DNA from: Bacteriovoracaceae bacterium UBA2428
Lineage (GTDB): Bacteria > Bdellovibrionota > UBA2428
DNA length: 7,854 nt
NCBI GenBank assembly: GCA_002343545.1
Contig: DDRA01000066.1
Span: 105,579 to 113,432 of the forward strand
Direction of reading: 5' to 3'
The translations under genes were made by a program, and so were the position numbers. The notes beneath the pieces are model-generated. The model worked only from the letters and a program-made list of their open reading frames with translations, did no database searches and was not told the origin of the DNA. Of this stretch, positions 1 through 6,209 are shown in pieces (within the stretch, counting starts at the first letter, position 1; every line of letters starts with the position of its first letter).

Positions 1-26
1 GGGGGCTTCACCCCCAGTCCCCCGAG

Positions 27-52
27 AATCCCGACCCTTTCGGATCGGGATT
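27..52. repeat. Inverted repeat / hairpin
   Basis: AATCCCGA (27-34) is perfectly complementary to TCGGGATT (45-52). The 10-base interior can add two G-C pairs (36-37 with 42-43) after one C-A mismatch. The plus strand continues with A-rich, not T-rich, sequence, so this is not a standard intrinsic terminator in either direction. It lies just left of the two multi-tier hairpins and may belong to the same structured element. Confidence 0.5.
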
Positions 53-62
53 AAAAATAAAA

Positions 63-114
63 CCTATGAGACAAGCGCACCGGACAGATGCCGGTAAAGC
101 GCATGAATCATAGG
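63..114. repeat. Three-tier hairpin, possible structured RNA domain
   Basis: Three nested helices stack on each other. CCTATGA (63-69) pairs with TCATAGG (108-114). After a 5x5 internal loop, GCGC (75-78) pairs with GCGC (99-102). With an AAA bulge on the 3' side, ACCGG (79-83) pairs directly on top with CCGGT (91-95), closing a 7-base loop. All 16 pairs are Watson-Crick. Such nesting resembles a riboswitch or small-RNA domain more than a terminator. I do not recognise the family, and the strand is undetermined. Confidence 0.55.
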
Positions 115-122
115 AATCGCGA

Positions 123-173
123 TCGGAATAAGCCACCGGATGAGCTTTGCGAGCTCAAGGACTGGCATACCGA
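123..173. repeat. Second multi-tier hairpin, possible structured RNA domain
   Basis: Nested helices: TCGG (123-126) with CCGA (170-173), GCCA (132-135) with TGGC (163-166), and TGAGCT (141-146) with AGCTCA (152-157) closing a TTGCG loop. The interruption between the two inner helices is a symmetric 5x5 internal loop (136-140 and 158-162). It starts 8 bases after the 63-114 hairpin. Both elements contain the string CACCGGA (78-84 and 134-140), the first as part of a helix and the second in the internal loop. Family not recognised. Confidence 0.5.
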
Positions 174-228
174 GGCGAAACTTAAAATTTAGGTCAATTG
201 AGATGAGTGAGTTCGTGTTTGTGTTCAT

Positions 229-280
229 TCTGAACCTCCCTTTCGCCCTGCGAGCCGAAGGCCTTTGAAGGGAGGTCAGA
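229..280. repeat. Long near-perfect hairpin
   Basis: The arm 229-243 pairs with 267-280. There are about ten consecutive pairs from A234 to T243 (the last a T-G wobble), then a bulged A at 233, then four more pairs (229-232 with 277-280). The core arms are CCTCCCTT and AAGGGAGG. The 23-base interior can add GCC/GGC pairing (245-247 with 260-262). No T-tract follows on either strand, so a rho-independent terminator is unlikely. It could be an RNA helix or a protein-binding DNA palindrome. Confidence 0.55.
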
Positions 281-328
281 GAAGGAATTCAAATACGAGC
301 GCACTCAATCGACATACGCGTTCACTAC

Positions 329-356
329 GCCGAATACGTGATGATGCTCGTTCGGC
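329..356. repeat. Short inverted repeat
   Basis: GCCGAA (329-334) pairs perfectly with TTCGGC (351-356) around a 16-base interior. It is weaker than the hairpins to its left and could be chance. It is listed because it lies in the same gene-free region. Confidence 0.3.
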
Positions 357-579
357 TATCAACGACGCAGTCCTAACAATCTAGAACAATAACGAGATCG
401 ACCAAGCTCTTAGCCACCGAGTTTTAAAGTGAGATTTTTTCACGAGCTCAAGTGGCATCTAAAGCGCTTATGGGGCCTTAAATGTTAAATCGGGTTAAGG
501 ATTAGCTGTGTCGCGCATGATACCCGTCCTCCACCGTATTTGTGACTTTAAAAAGCTCGGATGAGATCAACAATTAAGA

Positions 580-585
580 TATAAT
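580..585 (+). promoter_or_regulatory. Consensus -10 box directly upstream of the 593 start codon
   Basis: TATAAT at 580-585 matches the sigma-70 -10 consensus in all six positions and sits inside an AT-rich run. Transcription would be expected to start 6-8 bases downstream, that is at or within a base or two of the ATG at 593. No Shine-Dalgarno sequence lies before that ATG, so a leaderless mRNA is a reasonable inference. No good -35 hexamer is seen at 16-19 bases spacing, which lowers confidence. Confidence 0.4.
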
Positions 586-592
586 ATTAACA

Positions 593-2374
593 ATGGCGGG
601 GGCACGTCGGAAAAAACTTGCAGAGACATTTTTCAGGATTGGCCTGACCGCCATGGTATGCGGCCTGCTGAGCGTGGAAGTTACCTTTGCGGAAACAGCT
701 GAGCAAAAAAAAGTAAAATTCATATTTAATTTTGGTGGTCCTTCAACTGAAAGTCCTTCTGGAGATGTCGTTTATGATCAGCGCACCAGGCAGGCTAAAG
801 CGCTTTATGAGCGAGCAGGCTATAAAGTGGTTATTCTATCGGACGGCGCCGACGGTAACTATCCGCCAACCGCGAGTGGGCTTCGTCAAGCATTTGAAGG
901 TGAGCTCGGAAGAGGCGGCGTTAACGATTTGTCTGTGGGCTTTTTTGGACATGGTGACAAGCTCTTTCCGAGCGAACTTCAAACTTTTCCAAGAAATGAG
1001 AGATCGCAGTTTCCTCTAACAAAACAACCCCGTCACCTTATTGGAATAGATGGTTGGGGGAATAGAGGGGCTGAAAGTATGGCATTTGCCGTATCAAGCC
1101 CAGTGGGAGAGCCTGTGGGGCTCGGACTATTTAGAAGTCTCTTATCCGATGCAAAAAAGAAAAATCCATCTTTGCAGACCACCGTCACCGCACTTAACTG
1201 CTACAGCGGAATGATTGGATTAGAGCTTGCCAACGAACCAGCGTTCAATTCGTACATGTCTACTTTTTCTTCCACAACAGCAAAGTCTGTTTCATTGGAT
1301 CCTCAAGCAGATAAGCGAGACGGCTCCAAAGATGTCGATTATCCCTATTTTCTAAACCAATTCCTTGATTCAGGCCTCAGTTATCGCGAGGCACACGGAA
1401 AGGCGGCCAGCGCTTTATTAGATTTAGCTAAGAAACACGGGGACAGGATTCCTTATGCGACTATCCCTAGATCTCAGATTCAGCAGTTCGTCACGCGTTG
1501 GTGTATGGAAAATCAAAGTAAGAAAAGCACAGCTAAGCCCCCTAACGCGCAACTTTCTGGCGACTTTCAGCTAGCGCTCAATGACCTTACGCAATCTACA
1601 AATGAAGTGACATCGTACTTAGAGAACCAAGCAAAATTTGTAGGATGTTTCGATAAAGCCACAATTGATAACTATCGACGACTGCAAAAAGACGCTCAAT
1701 CAGTTATCCGAGAAGTTTATGCAAAGGTGATTGCGGGGCTAATTCAAAAGATAAATGACCTTACACTAGGCGGTTATCTTAAAAGTAATCTTGCTAGACG
1801 GCCGGAGAACCTTGTGGGTGGTTTGGCAACTTCAGAAAAGATGCCGGCTGCGAAAGCCAAATTAGTAAAAGACCTAACTTCCCTAAGCAATCAGACTCGC
1901 ACTTTGCCAACCGACACTTTGGCTTTGCGCATTACTGAAGTAGAAGGCTTGCTTGCTCCTATCAGATTAGATGGTTCTATTCCAATGATTCTTCCCCCTA
2001 GGCTTGGTTCGCATAAATGCGAAAAGGGAAATGAAATCTCTTTTAGCTCAAATGCCACAGAGGTTATTGAAAAAGCGACGCGCGCTTTGGGGTGTTTAAA
2101 ACAAGAACCTCCGACTACGGAAACGGTAAATGCCGTCTCTTGGATTACAAACCTAGAGGAAGACCTCTGCAAAAGACCTTCACCACTGCTAAATTCGTTG
2201 AAACAGGATCAGGCTTGCGTCCAACGATTTTTTGCAACCGTTGGACAAGATGATCCAGCGATGAAGCGTTTGATGGAAATATTTCATATGAGCCAGCGCG
2301 GTCTTTTTTCTGGCCAGGCTCTACCCGCACGAGCAGCGGAGCCGGAGCATTCAACCGCGACGAGCGCTAAATGA
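593..2374 (+). CDS. Putative secreted clan CD (caspase/legumain-like) cysteine peptidase
   Basis: A 593-residue exported protein. Residues 1-33 form a signal peptide: basic RRKK near the N-terminus, a hydrophobic core, and a likely cleavage site after FA at 32-33. The mature N-terminal half alternates predicted strands and helices in the order expected for a caspase-like fold. A strand (FIFNFGG) begins it, a second (KVVILSDG) follows, then a strand ending in His-Gly (FFGHG, His120) and a strand ending in Asn-Cys (TALNCYSG, Cys203). A hydrophobic block followed by HG, and later one followed by a small residue and Cys, is the clan CD catalytic signature. Residues after about 320 match nothing I recognise; they contain scattered cysteines and probable helices. 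The ATG at 593 lacks a ribosome-binding site but is the only start giving a complete signal peptide. It probably forms an operon with the gene starting at 2386. The substrate is unknown, and the enzymatic call is inference from two motifs. Confidence 0.6.
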   Translation: MAGARRKKLAETFFRIGLTAMVCGLLSVEVTFAETAEQKKVKFIFNFGGPSTESPSGDVVYDQRTRQAKALYERAGYKVVILSDGADGNYPPTASGLRQAFEGELGRGGVNDLSVGFFGHGDKLFPSELQTFPRNERSQFPLTKQPRHLIGIDGWGNRGAESMAFAVSSPVGEPVGLGLFRSLLSDAKKKNPSLQTTVTALNCYSGMIGLELANEPAFNSYMSTFSSTTAKSVSLDPQADKRDGSKDVDYPYFLNQFLDSGLSYREAHGKAASALLDLAKKHGDRIPYATIPRSQIQQFVTRWCMENQSKKSTAKPPNAQLSGDFQLALNDLTQSTNEVTSYLENQAKFVGCFDKATIDNYRRLQKDAQSVIREVYAKVIAGLIQKINDLTLGGYLKSNLARRPENLVGGLATSEKMPAAKAKLVKDLTSLSNQTRTLPTDTLALRITEVEGLLAPIRLDGSIPMILPPRLGSHKCEKGNEISFSSNATEVIEKATRALGCLKQEPPTTETVNAVSWITNLEEDLCKRPSPLLNSLKQDQACVQRFFATVGQDDPAMKRLMEIFHMSQRGLFSGQALPARAAEPEHSTATSAK

Positions 2375-2377
2375 GGA
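2373..2377 (+). promoter_or_regulatory. Ribosome-binding site that decides the start at 2386
   Basis: GAGGA overlaps the TGA stop (2372-2374) of the upstream gene and sits 8 bases before ATG 2386. It favours that ATG over the in-frame ATG at 2371 and suggests translational coupling of the two genes. Confidence 0.6.
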
Positions 2378-2385
2378 ATAGAGCT

Positions 2386-2733
2386 ATGTATGATGTTTTA
2401 AAGCAAACCAGATTCCTTCCTCTAAAGGTTCTTTCTTTTGTACTTATATTTGGGTTTTCATTTTATCCGGAACAAGCACTGTCGAAGCGTAGTGGATATG
2501 GCAGAAAAGAATTAACAGGATACGTTCTTCGATATAAAAATAACATCGTATTCACTGAAGAGCCTGACTCCACTTTTACAGTTTATTCAGTAGACTTCAG
2601 AGACCCTCAAGACAAGCAACTTTCTTTCTGCAGTTATACCAACTACAGACGGTGCGAAAAGAAGACGATAACATTTAGCCAAATTATTAAAGTACGCGAT
2701 CAGTACCAGTTAACGGATGTTGTTCTCAAGTGA
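2386..2733 (+). CDS. Small secreted protein of unknown function
   Basis: This 115-residue protein is not a family I recognise. I chose the ATG at 2386 because GAGGA (2373-2377) lies 8 bases upstream. An in-frame ATG at 2371 overlaps the stop codon of the preceding gene but has no evident ribosome-binding site. Residues 1-33 look like a signal peptide with a hydrophobic core (LSFVLIFGFSF) and a possible cleavage after ALS. The mature part of about 82 residues is rich in alternating hydrophobic, aromatic and polar residues, suggesting beta structure. It has just two cysteines, Cys82 and Cys90, which could form a disulfide outside the cytoplasm. The upstream protease-like gene's stop codon touches this gene's ribosome-binding site, so the two are probably co-translated. 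An inhibitor, chaperone or partner of that protein is possible but unproven. Confidence 0.65.
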   Translation: MYDVLKQTRFLPLKVLSFVLIFGFSFYPEQALSKRSGYGRKELTGYVLRYKNNIVFTEEPDSTFTVYSVDFRDPQDKQLSFCSYTNYRRCEKKTITFSQIIKVRDQYQLTDVVLK

Positions 2734-2991
2734 TCGTTAGCACGGCACCCAATTTGGATTTTTTGCTAATGGTGACAATATGGGAGAACCGAAAGCTCCC
2801 GCGCTGTGTGCAGACACCCCAAAGAAACCGCGTTCCCGCTCAGACACCACTCAGCCAAAACTCAGATCACTGCGTTGACAGCGACTAATTCCGAGTGATG
2901 CTGGCCTTGAAGCGAAACCGTAAGCCCTTAAAGCCTTTGGTTTTTGATTTTCGTTATTTACTTCGATTTTGAGAAAAGCCCTGAATTCAAA

Positions 2992-3081
<90 letters not shown>

Positions 3082-3258
3082 GGAAGAAAACCGAACATAT
3101 CGCGGCCCGAAGGGGTTGAGGAGCGCTTTCGGGGGATTTTTCGGGCTCGGACGGGGACGCATCGCGCTCGCGTCTGTCGAAAATTTGGCCACTTGGTGGC
3201 GCCGAAGGCCGGCGGAACGGGGCCTCGCCTTGGCGGGGACTTTGCACGTAGAGGCCCG

Positions 3259-4314
3259 ATGGAAAAGATGCGCGCCTCCCGCCCCTTCGTCTACGGCTTC
3301 GCGATGATCGGTTTGCTAACGGGCGCCGGTGCCGCCAAGGCGGGTCCCTACGAGAACTGCCAGAACCACTTTACGGAAGGGCTCGTGGACCTGAGCTACC
3401 AGTTTCCGCCGACGCGGGTGCAGGTGCACGGCTCTTGTTACGCCTCGACGGCATCCGACGTTTTTTCGGCCGCGCTCTACCGCGAGAAGAATTCCGAGCT
3501 TCCCTTCCAGAAGAATCTCAAGGAATACAACCGCGACGAGGCGCTGTGGGTGGATCCGGACGCCGCCCACATCCTGCTCTATTCCGCGAACACCGCCGCG
3601 CTCAACCAGCGCATCGCGAACATGCTCGCGCGCGACCGCTCGAACTTCGGCGGCGGCGCGACCCTCTTCGACGGCCACAGCGCGGAGACCCTGAGCGAGT
3701 ACTTCATCGCGCAGCCGGCCACGCTCGTTTCGCTGTCGATGAAGGAGCGCGAGCCGATGCGGATGATCATGGATTTCGCCAACCCCACGGCGAGCTTCTT
3801 CGGGGTCGGTCGCGATTCTTTCACTGACCGCTCGCACGAGAACCTGCGCGCCGCCCGGAAAAAGATGTCCAAGCAGCTGGGTCCCACGCTGAGCCGCCAA
3901 GGTTGGAACTTCAACGACGTCGGTCAGCTCACGAGCTACGGACTCGAGAACGGCGAGAAGAGCCGGCTCGTCTCCAAGTTCCAGATCCGCCGTTTCTCGG
4001 CGCGCGATCGGGCGAGCTGCGAGCAGATGAAGATCCGCGTTCGCGACGCCCTCTGCGCCAAGATTCCCGTCGGCATCAGCTACCAAGTTCAAGTCACCCA
4101 AGGTCCCGGCTTTCACGCCGCGATCGCCGTCGGCATGCACCGCGGCCGTCTCATCGTGCGCAACTCCTGGCGAGACGGAACCGAGCAGAACCCCCACGTC
4201 GGGAACGAGTCGTTGGATTGGGCTTCGCTTTGCGAGCCGGGGATGGCCGACCGCAAGCTCCCGACGCTCTATCGGGCGTATTACCTCGTGAACTCGAAGG
4301 AAAAGAATTGTTAA
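3259..4314 (+). CDS. Secreted papain-like (C1 family) cysteine peptidase
   Basis: A 351-residue exported protein with the four papain landmarks in order. Gln55 is the likely oxyanion-hole residue. Cys60 lies in GSCYAS, corresponding to GSCWAFS. His286 lies in GFHAAIAVG, and Asn302 in VRNSW. Known C1 enzymes hydrolyse peptide bonds through this Cys-His-Asn set. Residues 1-28 are a probable signal peptide ending AKA, so it should act in the periplasm or outside the cell. Gln and Cys are five residues apart rather than the six of papain. An insert-rich stretch of about 225 residues separates Cys and His, longer than in papain. I chose ATG 3259 because GAGG (3251-3254) precedes it, though only 4 bases away. 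ATG 3268 is an alternative. The open frame continues upstream through the antisense of the tRNA-Ser, which is not credible coding. No propeptide is recognised, and the substrate is unknown. Confidence 0.75.
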   Translation: MEKMRASRPFVYGFAMIGLLTGAGAAKAGPYENCQNHFTEGLVDLSYQFPPTRVQVHGSCYASTASDVFSAALYREKNSELPFQKNLKEYNRDEALWVDPDAAHILLYSANTAALNQRIANMLARDRSNFGGGATLFDGHSAETLSEYFIAQPATLVSLSMKEREPMRMIMDFANPTASFFGVGRDSFTDRSHENLRAARKKMSKQLGPTLSRQGWNFNDVGQLTSYGLENGEKSRLVSKFQIRRFSARDRASCEQMKIRVRDALCAKIPVGISYQVQVTQGPGFHAAIAVGMHRGRLIVRNSWRDGTEQNPHVGNESLDWASLCEPGMADRKLPTLYRAYYLVNSKEKNC

Positions 4315-4339
4315 CGCGTAGCGTAAATGGGGCTCGTCG

Positions 4340-4368
4340 TTGGTCAATCCCGACGTTTTCAGTTAAGC
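4340..4368 (+). promoter_or_regulatory. Weak candidate promoter for the SRP RNA
   Basis: TTGGTC (4340-4345) and GTTAAG (4363-4368) are 17 bases apart and end 7 bases before the 5' end inferred from the SRP RNA closing stem. The spacing is right, but each hexamer matches the sigma-70 consensus in only three positions. Position rather than sequence quality is the main support. Confidence 0.25.
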
Positions 4369-4374
4369 CCTTCT

Positions 4375-4477
4375 GTGGGGCCTGACCCTTTGCGGGTCTG
4401 CTTCCGCTAACCCCGCCAGGCCCGGAAGGGAGCAACGGTACCGGAGGGAGCCTTTGGCAGAGCCAGTCGGGCCCCAC
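4375..4477 (+). ncRNA. ffs: Signal recognition particle RNA, small (4.5S) bacterial type
   Basis: The apical domain carries the conserved CAGGCCCGGAAGGGAGCAACGG signature in two parts: a CCC/GGG helix capped by the GGAA tetraloop (4424-4427), and the asymmetric AGCA-type internal loop just 3' of it, where the M domain of Ffh binds. The ends close with 12 uninterrupted base pairs, GTGGGGCCTGAC (4375-4386) with GTCGGGCCCCAC (4466-4477), including one G-U. A further helix TCTGC/GCAGA (4397-4401 with 4457-4461) fits the hairpin model. At about 103 nt it lacks an Alu domain, as in E. coli. With Ffh it targets nascent membrane and secreted proteins to the translocon through FtsY. TTTT (4478-4481) follows the closing stem. 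The exact ends are inferred from pairing. Confidence 0.93.
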
Positions 4478-4484
4478 TTTTCCT

Positions 4485-6209
4485 ATGTCATATCAAGTCA
4501 TCGCCCGTCGCTACCGGCCCCAACGCTTTGCCGACCTCGTCGGGCAAGAAGCCGTGGCCTCGACGCTCAAGAACGCGGTTCGGCTCGGGCGGACTTCGCA
4601 CGCTTATTTGTTCACGGGTCCGCGCGGGGTCGGCAAAACCTCGGCCGCCCGTATCTTGGCTAAGGCCCTTCGCTGCGAGAAGCGCGAGGACGACGGCGAG
4701 CCTTGCGGAAGCTGCGCCTCGTGCGTCGGCATCACGGAAGGTTCGAGCCTCGACGTCATCGAGATCGACGCCGCTTCGAACACGGGCGTCGACAACATGC
4801 GCGAGCTCCGCGAGAACGTGGGCTACGCGGCCTCGAGCGGCAGCTTCCGCGTCTACATCATCGACGAAGTGCACATGCTTTCGACGGCGGCCTTCAATGC
4901 GTTGCTCAAGACGCTCGAGGAGCCGCCCCCACACGTCGTCTTCGTCTTCGCGACGACCGAGCTCCACAAGGTCCTGCCCACGATCCTTTCGCGCTGCCAG
5001 CGCTTCGACTTTCGCAAGGTTCCCGTCGAGGACATGGTGCGCTCCCTACGCGCGATCTGCGAAAAAGAAGGCGTCACGATCGACGACGCCTCGTTGCGCA
5101 CGATCTCGCTCGAGAGCGAAGGCTGCCTTCGCGACGCCCAGTCCCTTTTGGACCAGGCCATCGCGTTCTGCGGCACGACGATCTCGGCCAAGGAGCTCGA
5201 GCGTTCGCTGGGTCTGCTCGACCGCACCTCGTTCTTCGGTCTCTGCGCCGCGATCGGCGAGCGGGACGCCGCCAAGGCGCTCGGCTTCGCTTCCGAGGCC
5301 GTCGATCGCGGGAACGACCCGAAGATCCTGCTCGGCCGGCTCGTGGATTTCTTCGCGGACCTCCACTTCCGCGCCTTCGCCGGCCGCTCGCGCGTTCCCG
5401 ATGCCGAACGCGACGAACTCATCGGCACCTTGCTCAAAAAACTCAGCGTGGACGAGATCGTCCGCGCGCTCGACGTCTGCTTGCGCGCGCAGGCGGGCCT
5501 GCAGGGGGCCGTGCATCCGAACCTTCACGTCGAGTCGCTCGTCGTGAAGCTTTGCTTGCAGCGTCCCTTAGCCGTCGCGACCGAAGCGCCGGCTCCGGCG
5601 CCCTCGGCTCACGCGGCCCGCGCGGCCGCCGCGGCGGCGCCTTCCGCGACGAGCTCGTTGCCCGTCGCCGAGACTCGCGCGAGCGAGCCGCGTGCACCCG
5701 AAAGCCGCCCGGCGGAAGTGCCGCGCTCGGCTCCGATGCCGGCTCCCTCGGCGCCCCCTTCGACGGCCTCGGCCGCCCCCGCTTCGGCGGCTTCGCACGC
5801 GCAAGGCGCCGGGCACGTGGCCACGCTCGAAGCCTACATCCGTCGGACTCGGCCCGCGTGGACGCCCGTCCTGCAGTCGCTGCTCTCCATCGACAGCGAC
5901 GGCGAGCGGGTCCTCGCCCGCGCGAAGGCCGACTTCGCGGGCAAGCGTTTGGCTTCGCCCGACGGCCACGAGGTCTTGAAGGCCGCTTTCGGAGTCAAAC
6001 GCGCCGAAGTCTCGCTCGAGAGCGCCGGCTCGGCCGCGCCTTCGCCCCAGAATAATTTCCAAGAAAAAAAGCGCCTCGCCAAGGAACACGAGGCCGTGCT
6101 CGCCGCGATGAAGATCCTGGACGGCACGATCCAAGAAACCAAGGTGCTCGAGGACGACGCCGCCAAAGGCCGCGCCTCGGGCAACACGCAGAAAGGGGAT
6201 CGATCATGA
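4485..6209 (+). CDS. dnaX: DNA polymerase III clamp-loader subunit tau/gamma
   Basis: A 574-residue AAA+ ATPase that loads the beta clamp onto primed DNA and, as full-length tau, links clamp loader, polymerase and helicase. The N-terminus SYQVIARRYRPQRF is the canonical DnaX start. Walker A is GPRGVGKT (45-52). The zinc module has Cys64, Cys74, Cys77 and Cys80. Walker B is YIIDEVH (124-130), sensor 1 is ATT (156-158), and the SRC arginine-finger motif is at 169-171. Residues from about 365 to 445 form an Ala/Pro-rich linker, and a C-terminal domain with WTPVLQSLL follows. The start is fixed by homology, yet no Shine-Dalgarno precedes it; the ATG lies 7 bases after the SRP RNA. The sequence A AAA AAG (6065-6071, codons 527-529) matches the E. 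coli dnaX slippery heptamer. The gene ends in a 4-base ATGA overlap with ybaB. Confidence 0.97.
   Translation: MSYQVIARRYRPQRFADLVGQEAVASTLKNAVRLGRTSHAYLFTGPRGVGKTSAARILAKALRCEKREDDGEPCGSCASCVGITEGSSLDVIEIDAASNTGVDNMRELRENVGYAASSGSFRVYIIDEVHMLSTAAFNALLKTLEEPPPHVVFVFATTELHKVLPTILSRCQRFDFRKVPVEDMVRSLRAICEKEGVTIDDASLRTISLESEGCLRDAQSLLDQAIAFCGTTISAKELERSLGLLDRTSFFGLCAAIGERDAAKALGFASEAVDRGNDPKILLGRLVDFFADLHFRAFAGRSRVPDAERDELIGTLLKKLSVDEIVRALDVCLRAQAGLQGAVHPNLHVESLVVKLCLQRPLAVATEAPAPAPSAHAARAAAAAAPSATSSLPVAETRASEPRAPESRPAEVPRSAPMPAPSAPPSTASAAPASAASHAQGAGHVATLEAYIRRTRPAWTPVLQSLLSIDSDGERVLARAKADFAGKRLASPDGHEVLKAAFGVKRAEVSLESAGSAAPSPQNNFQEKKRLAKEHEAVLAAMKILDGTIQETKVLEDDAAKGRASGNTQKGDRS
6065..6071 (+). 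promoter_or_regulatory. Candidate ribosomal/transcriptional slippery site in dnaX
   Basis: A AAA AAG in the zero frame (GAA AAA AAG CGC) is the heptamer used for programmed -1 frameshifting in E. coli dnaX, here within a run of seven A. A 6-bp hairpin GCCTCG/CGAGGC (6073-6078 with 6089-6094) begins only 1 base downstream, closer than the usual 5-7. No purine-rich Shine-Dalgarno-like stimulator is evident upstream. A -1 shift stays open through ybaB, while a +1 shift stops at TGA 6109-6111. Confidence 0.4.

Larger units (their letters stand above)
1..592. other. Gene-free leader region rich in inverted repeats
   Basis: I see no convincing protein-coding gene in these 592 bases on either strand. 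Short open stretches run in from the left edge in all three plus frames and stop at about 54, 97 and 113, but none has recognisable content. The region contains several strong inverted repeats, listed separately, mostly in the first 280 bases. An AT-rich stretch lies directly before the gene that starts at 593. A gene entering from the left of the window cannot be excluded. The cluster could be a noncoding RNA, a long leader of the 593 gene, or structured DNA. Confidence 0.6.

Noticed and set aside
1..23. GGGGG...CCCCC inverted repeat at the left edge
   Set aside because: Very short and simple in composition, with two competing C-runs, and cut by the window edge.
2737..2800. Possible terminator after the small secreted gene
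   Set aside because: TTAGC/GCTAA has its T-run inside the 3' arm, and GGGAG/CTCCC (2782-2786 with 2796-2800) has no T-run after it; neither fits an intrinsic terminator.
2811..2848. Repeated CAGACACC as a direct repeat or CRISPR-like element
   Set aside because: Only two 8-base copies about 30 bases apart; no array and no associated genes.
2875..2903. Perfect TTGACA at 2875-2880 as a plus-strand promoter
   Set aside because: At 16-17 bases spacing the -10 matches are poor (GATGCT/ATGCTG), and the next thing downstream is the antisense of a tRNA.
1..2991. Search for a second copy of the tRNA-Ser 3' end as an attachment site
   Set aside because: No matching segment of the acceptor or T arm was seen by eye; the other end of any island would lie outside the window.
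3316..4347. Long minus-strand open frame of 343 codons opposite the papain-like gene
   Set aside because: The translation is low-complexity Arg/Val/Glu-rich, typical of the reverse strand of a GC-rich gene, and the plus strand has a catalytic motif set.
4703..6055. Long alternative plus-frame open reading inside dnaX
   Set aside because: It is an Arg-rich shadow frame with no domains; dnaX is unambiguous in the other frame.
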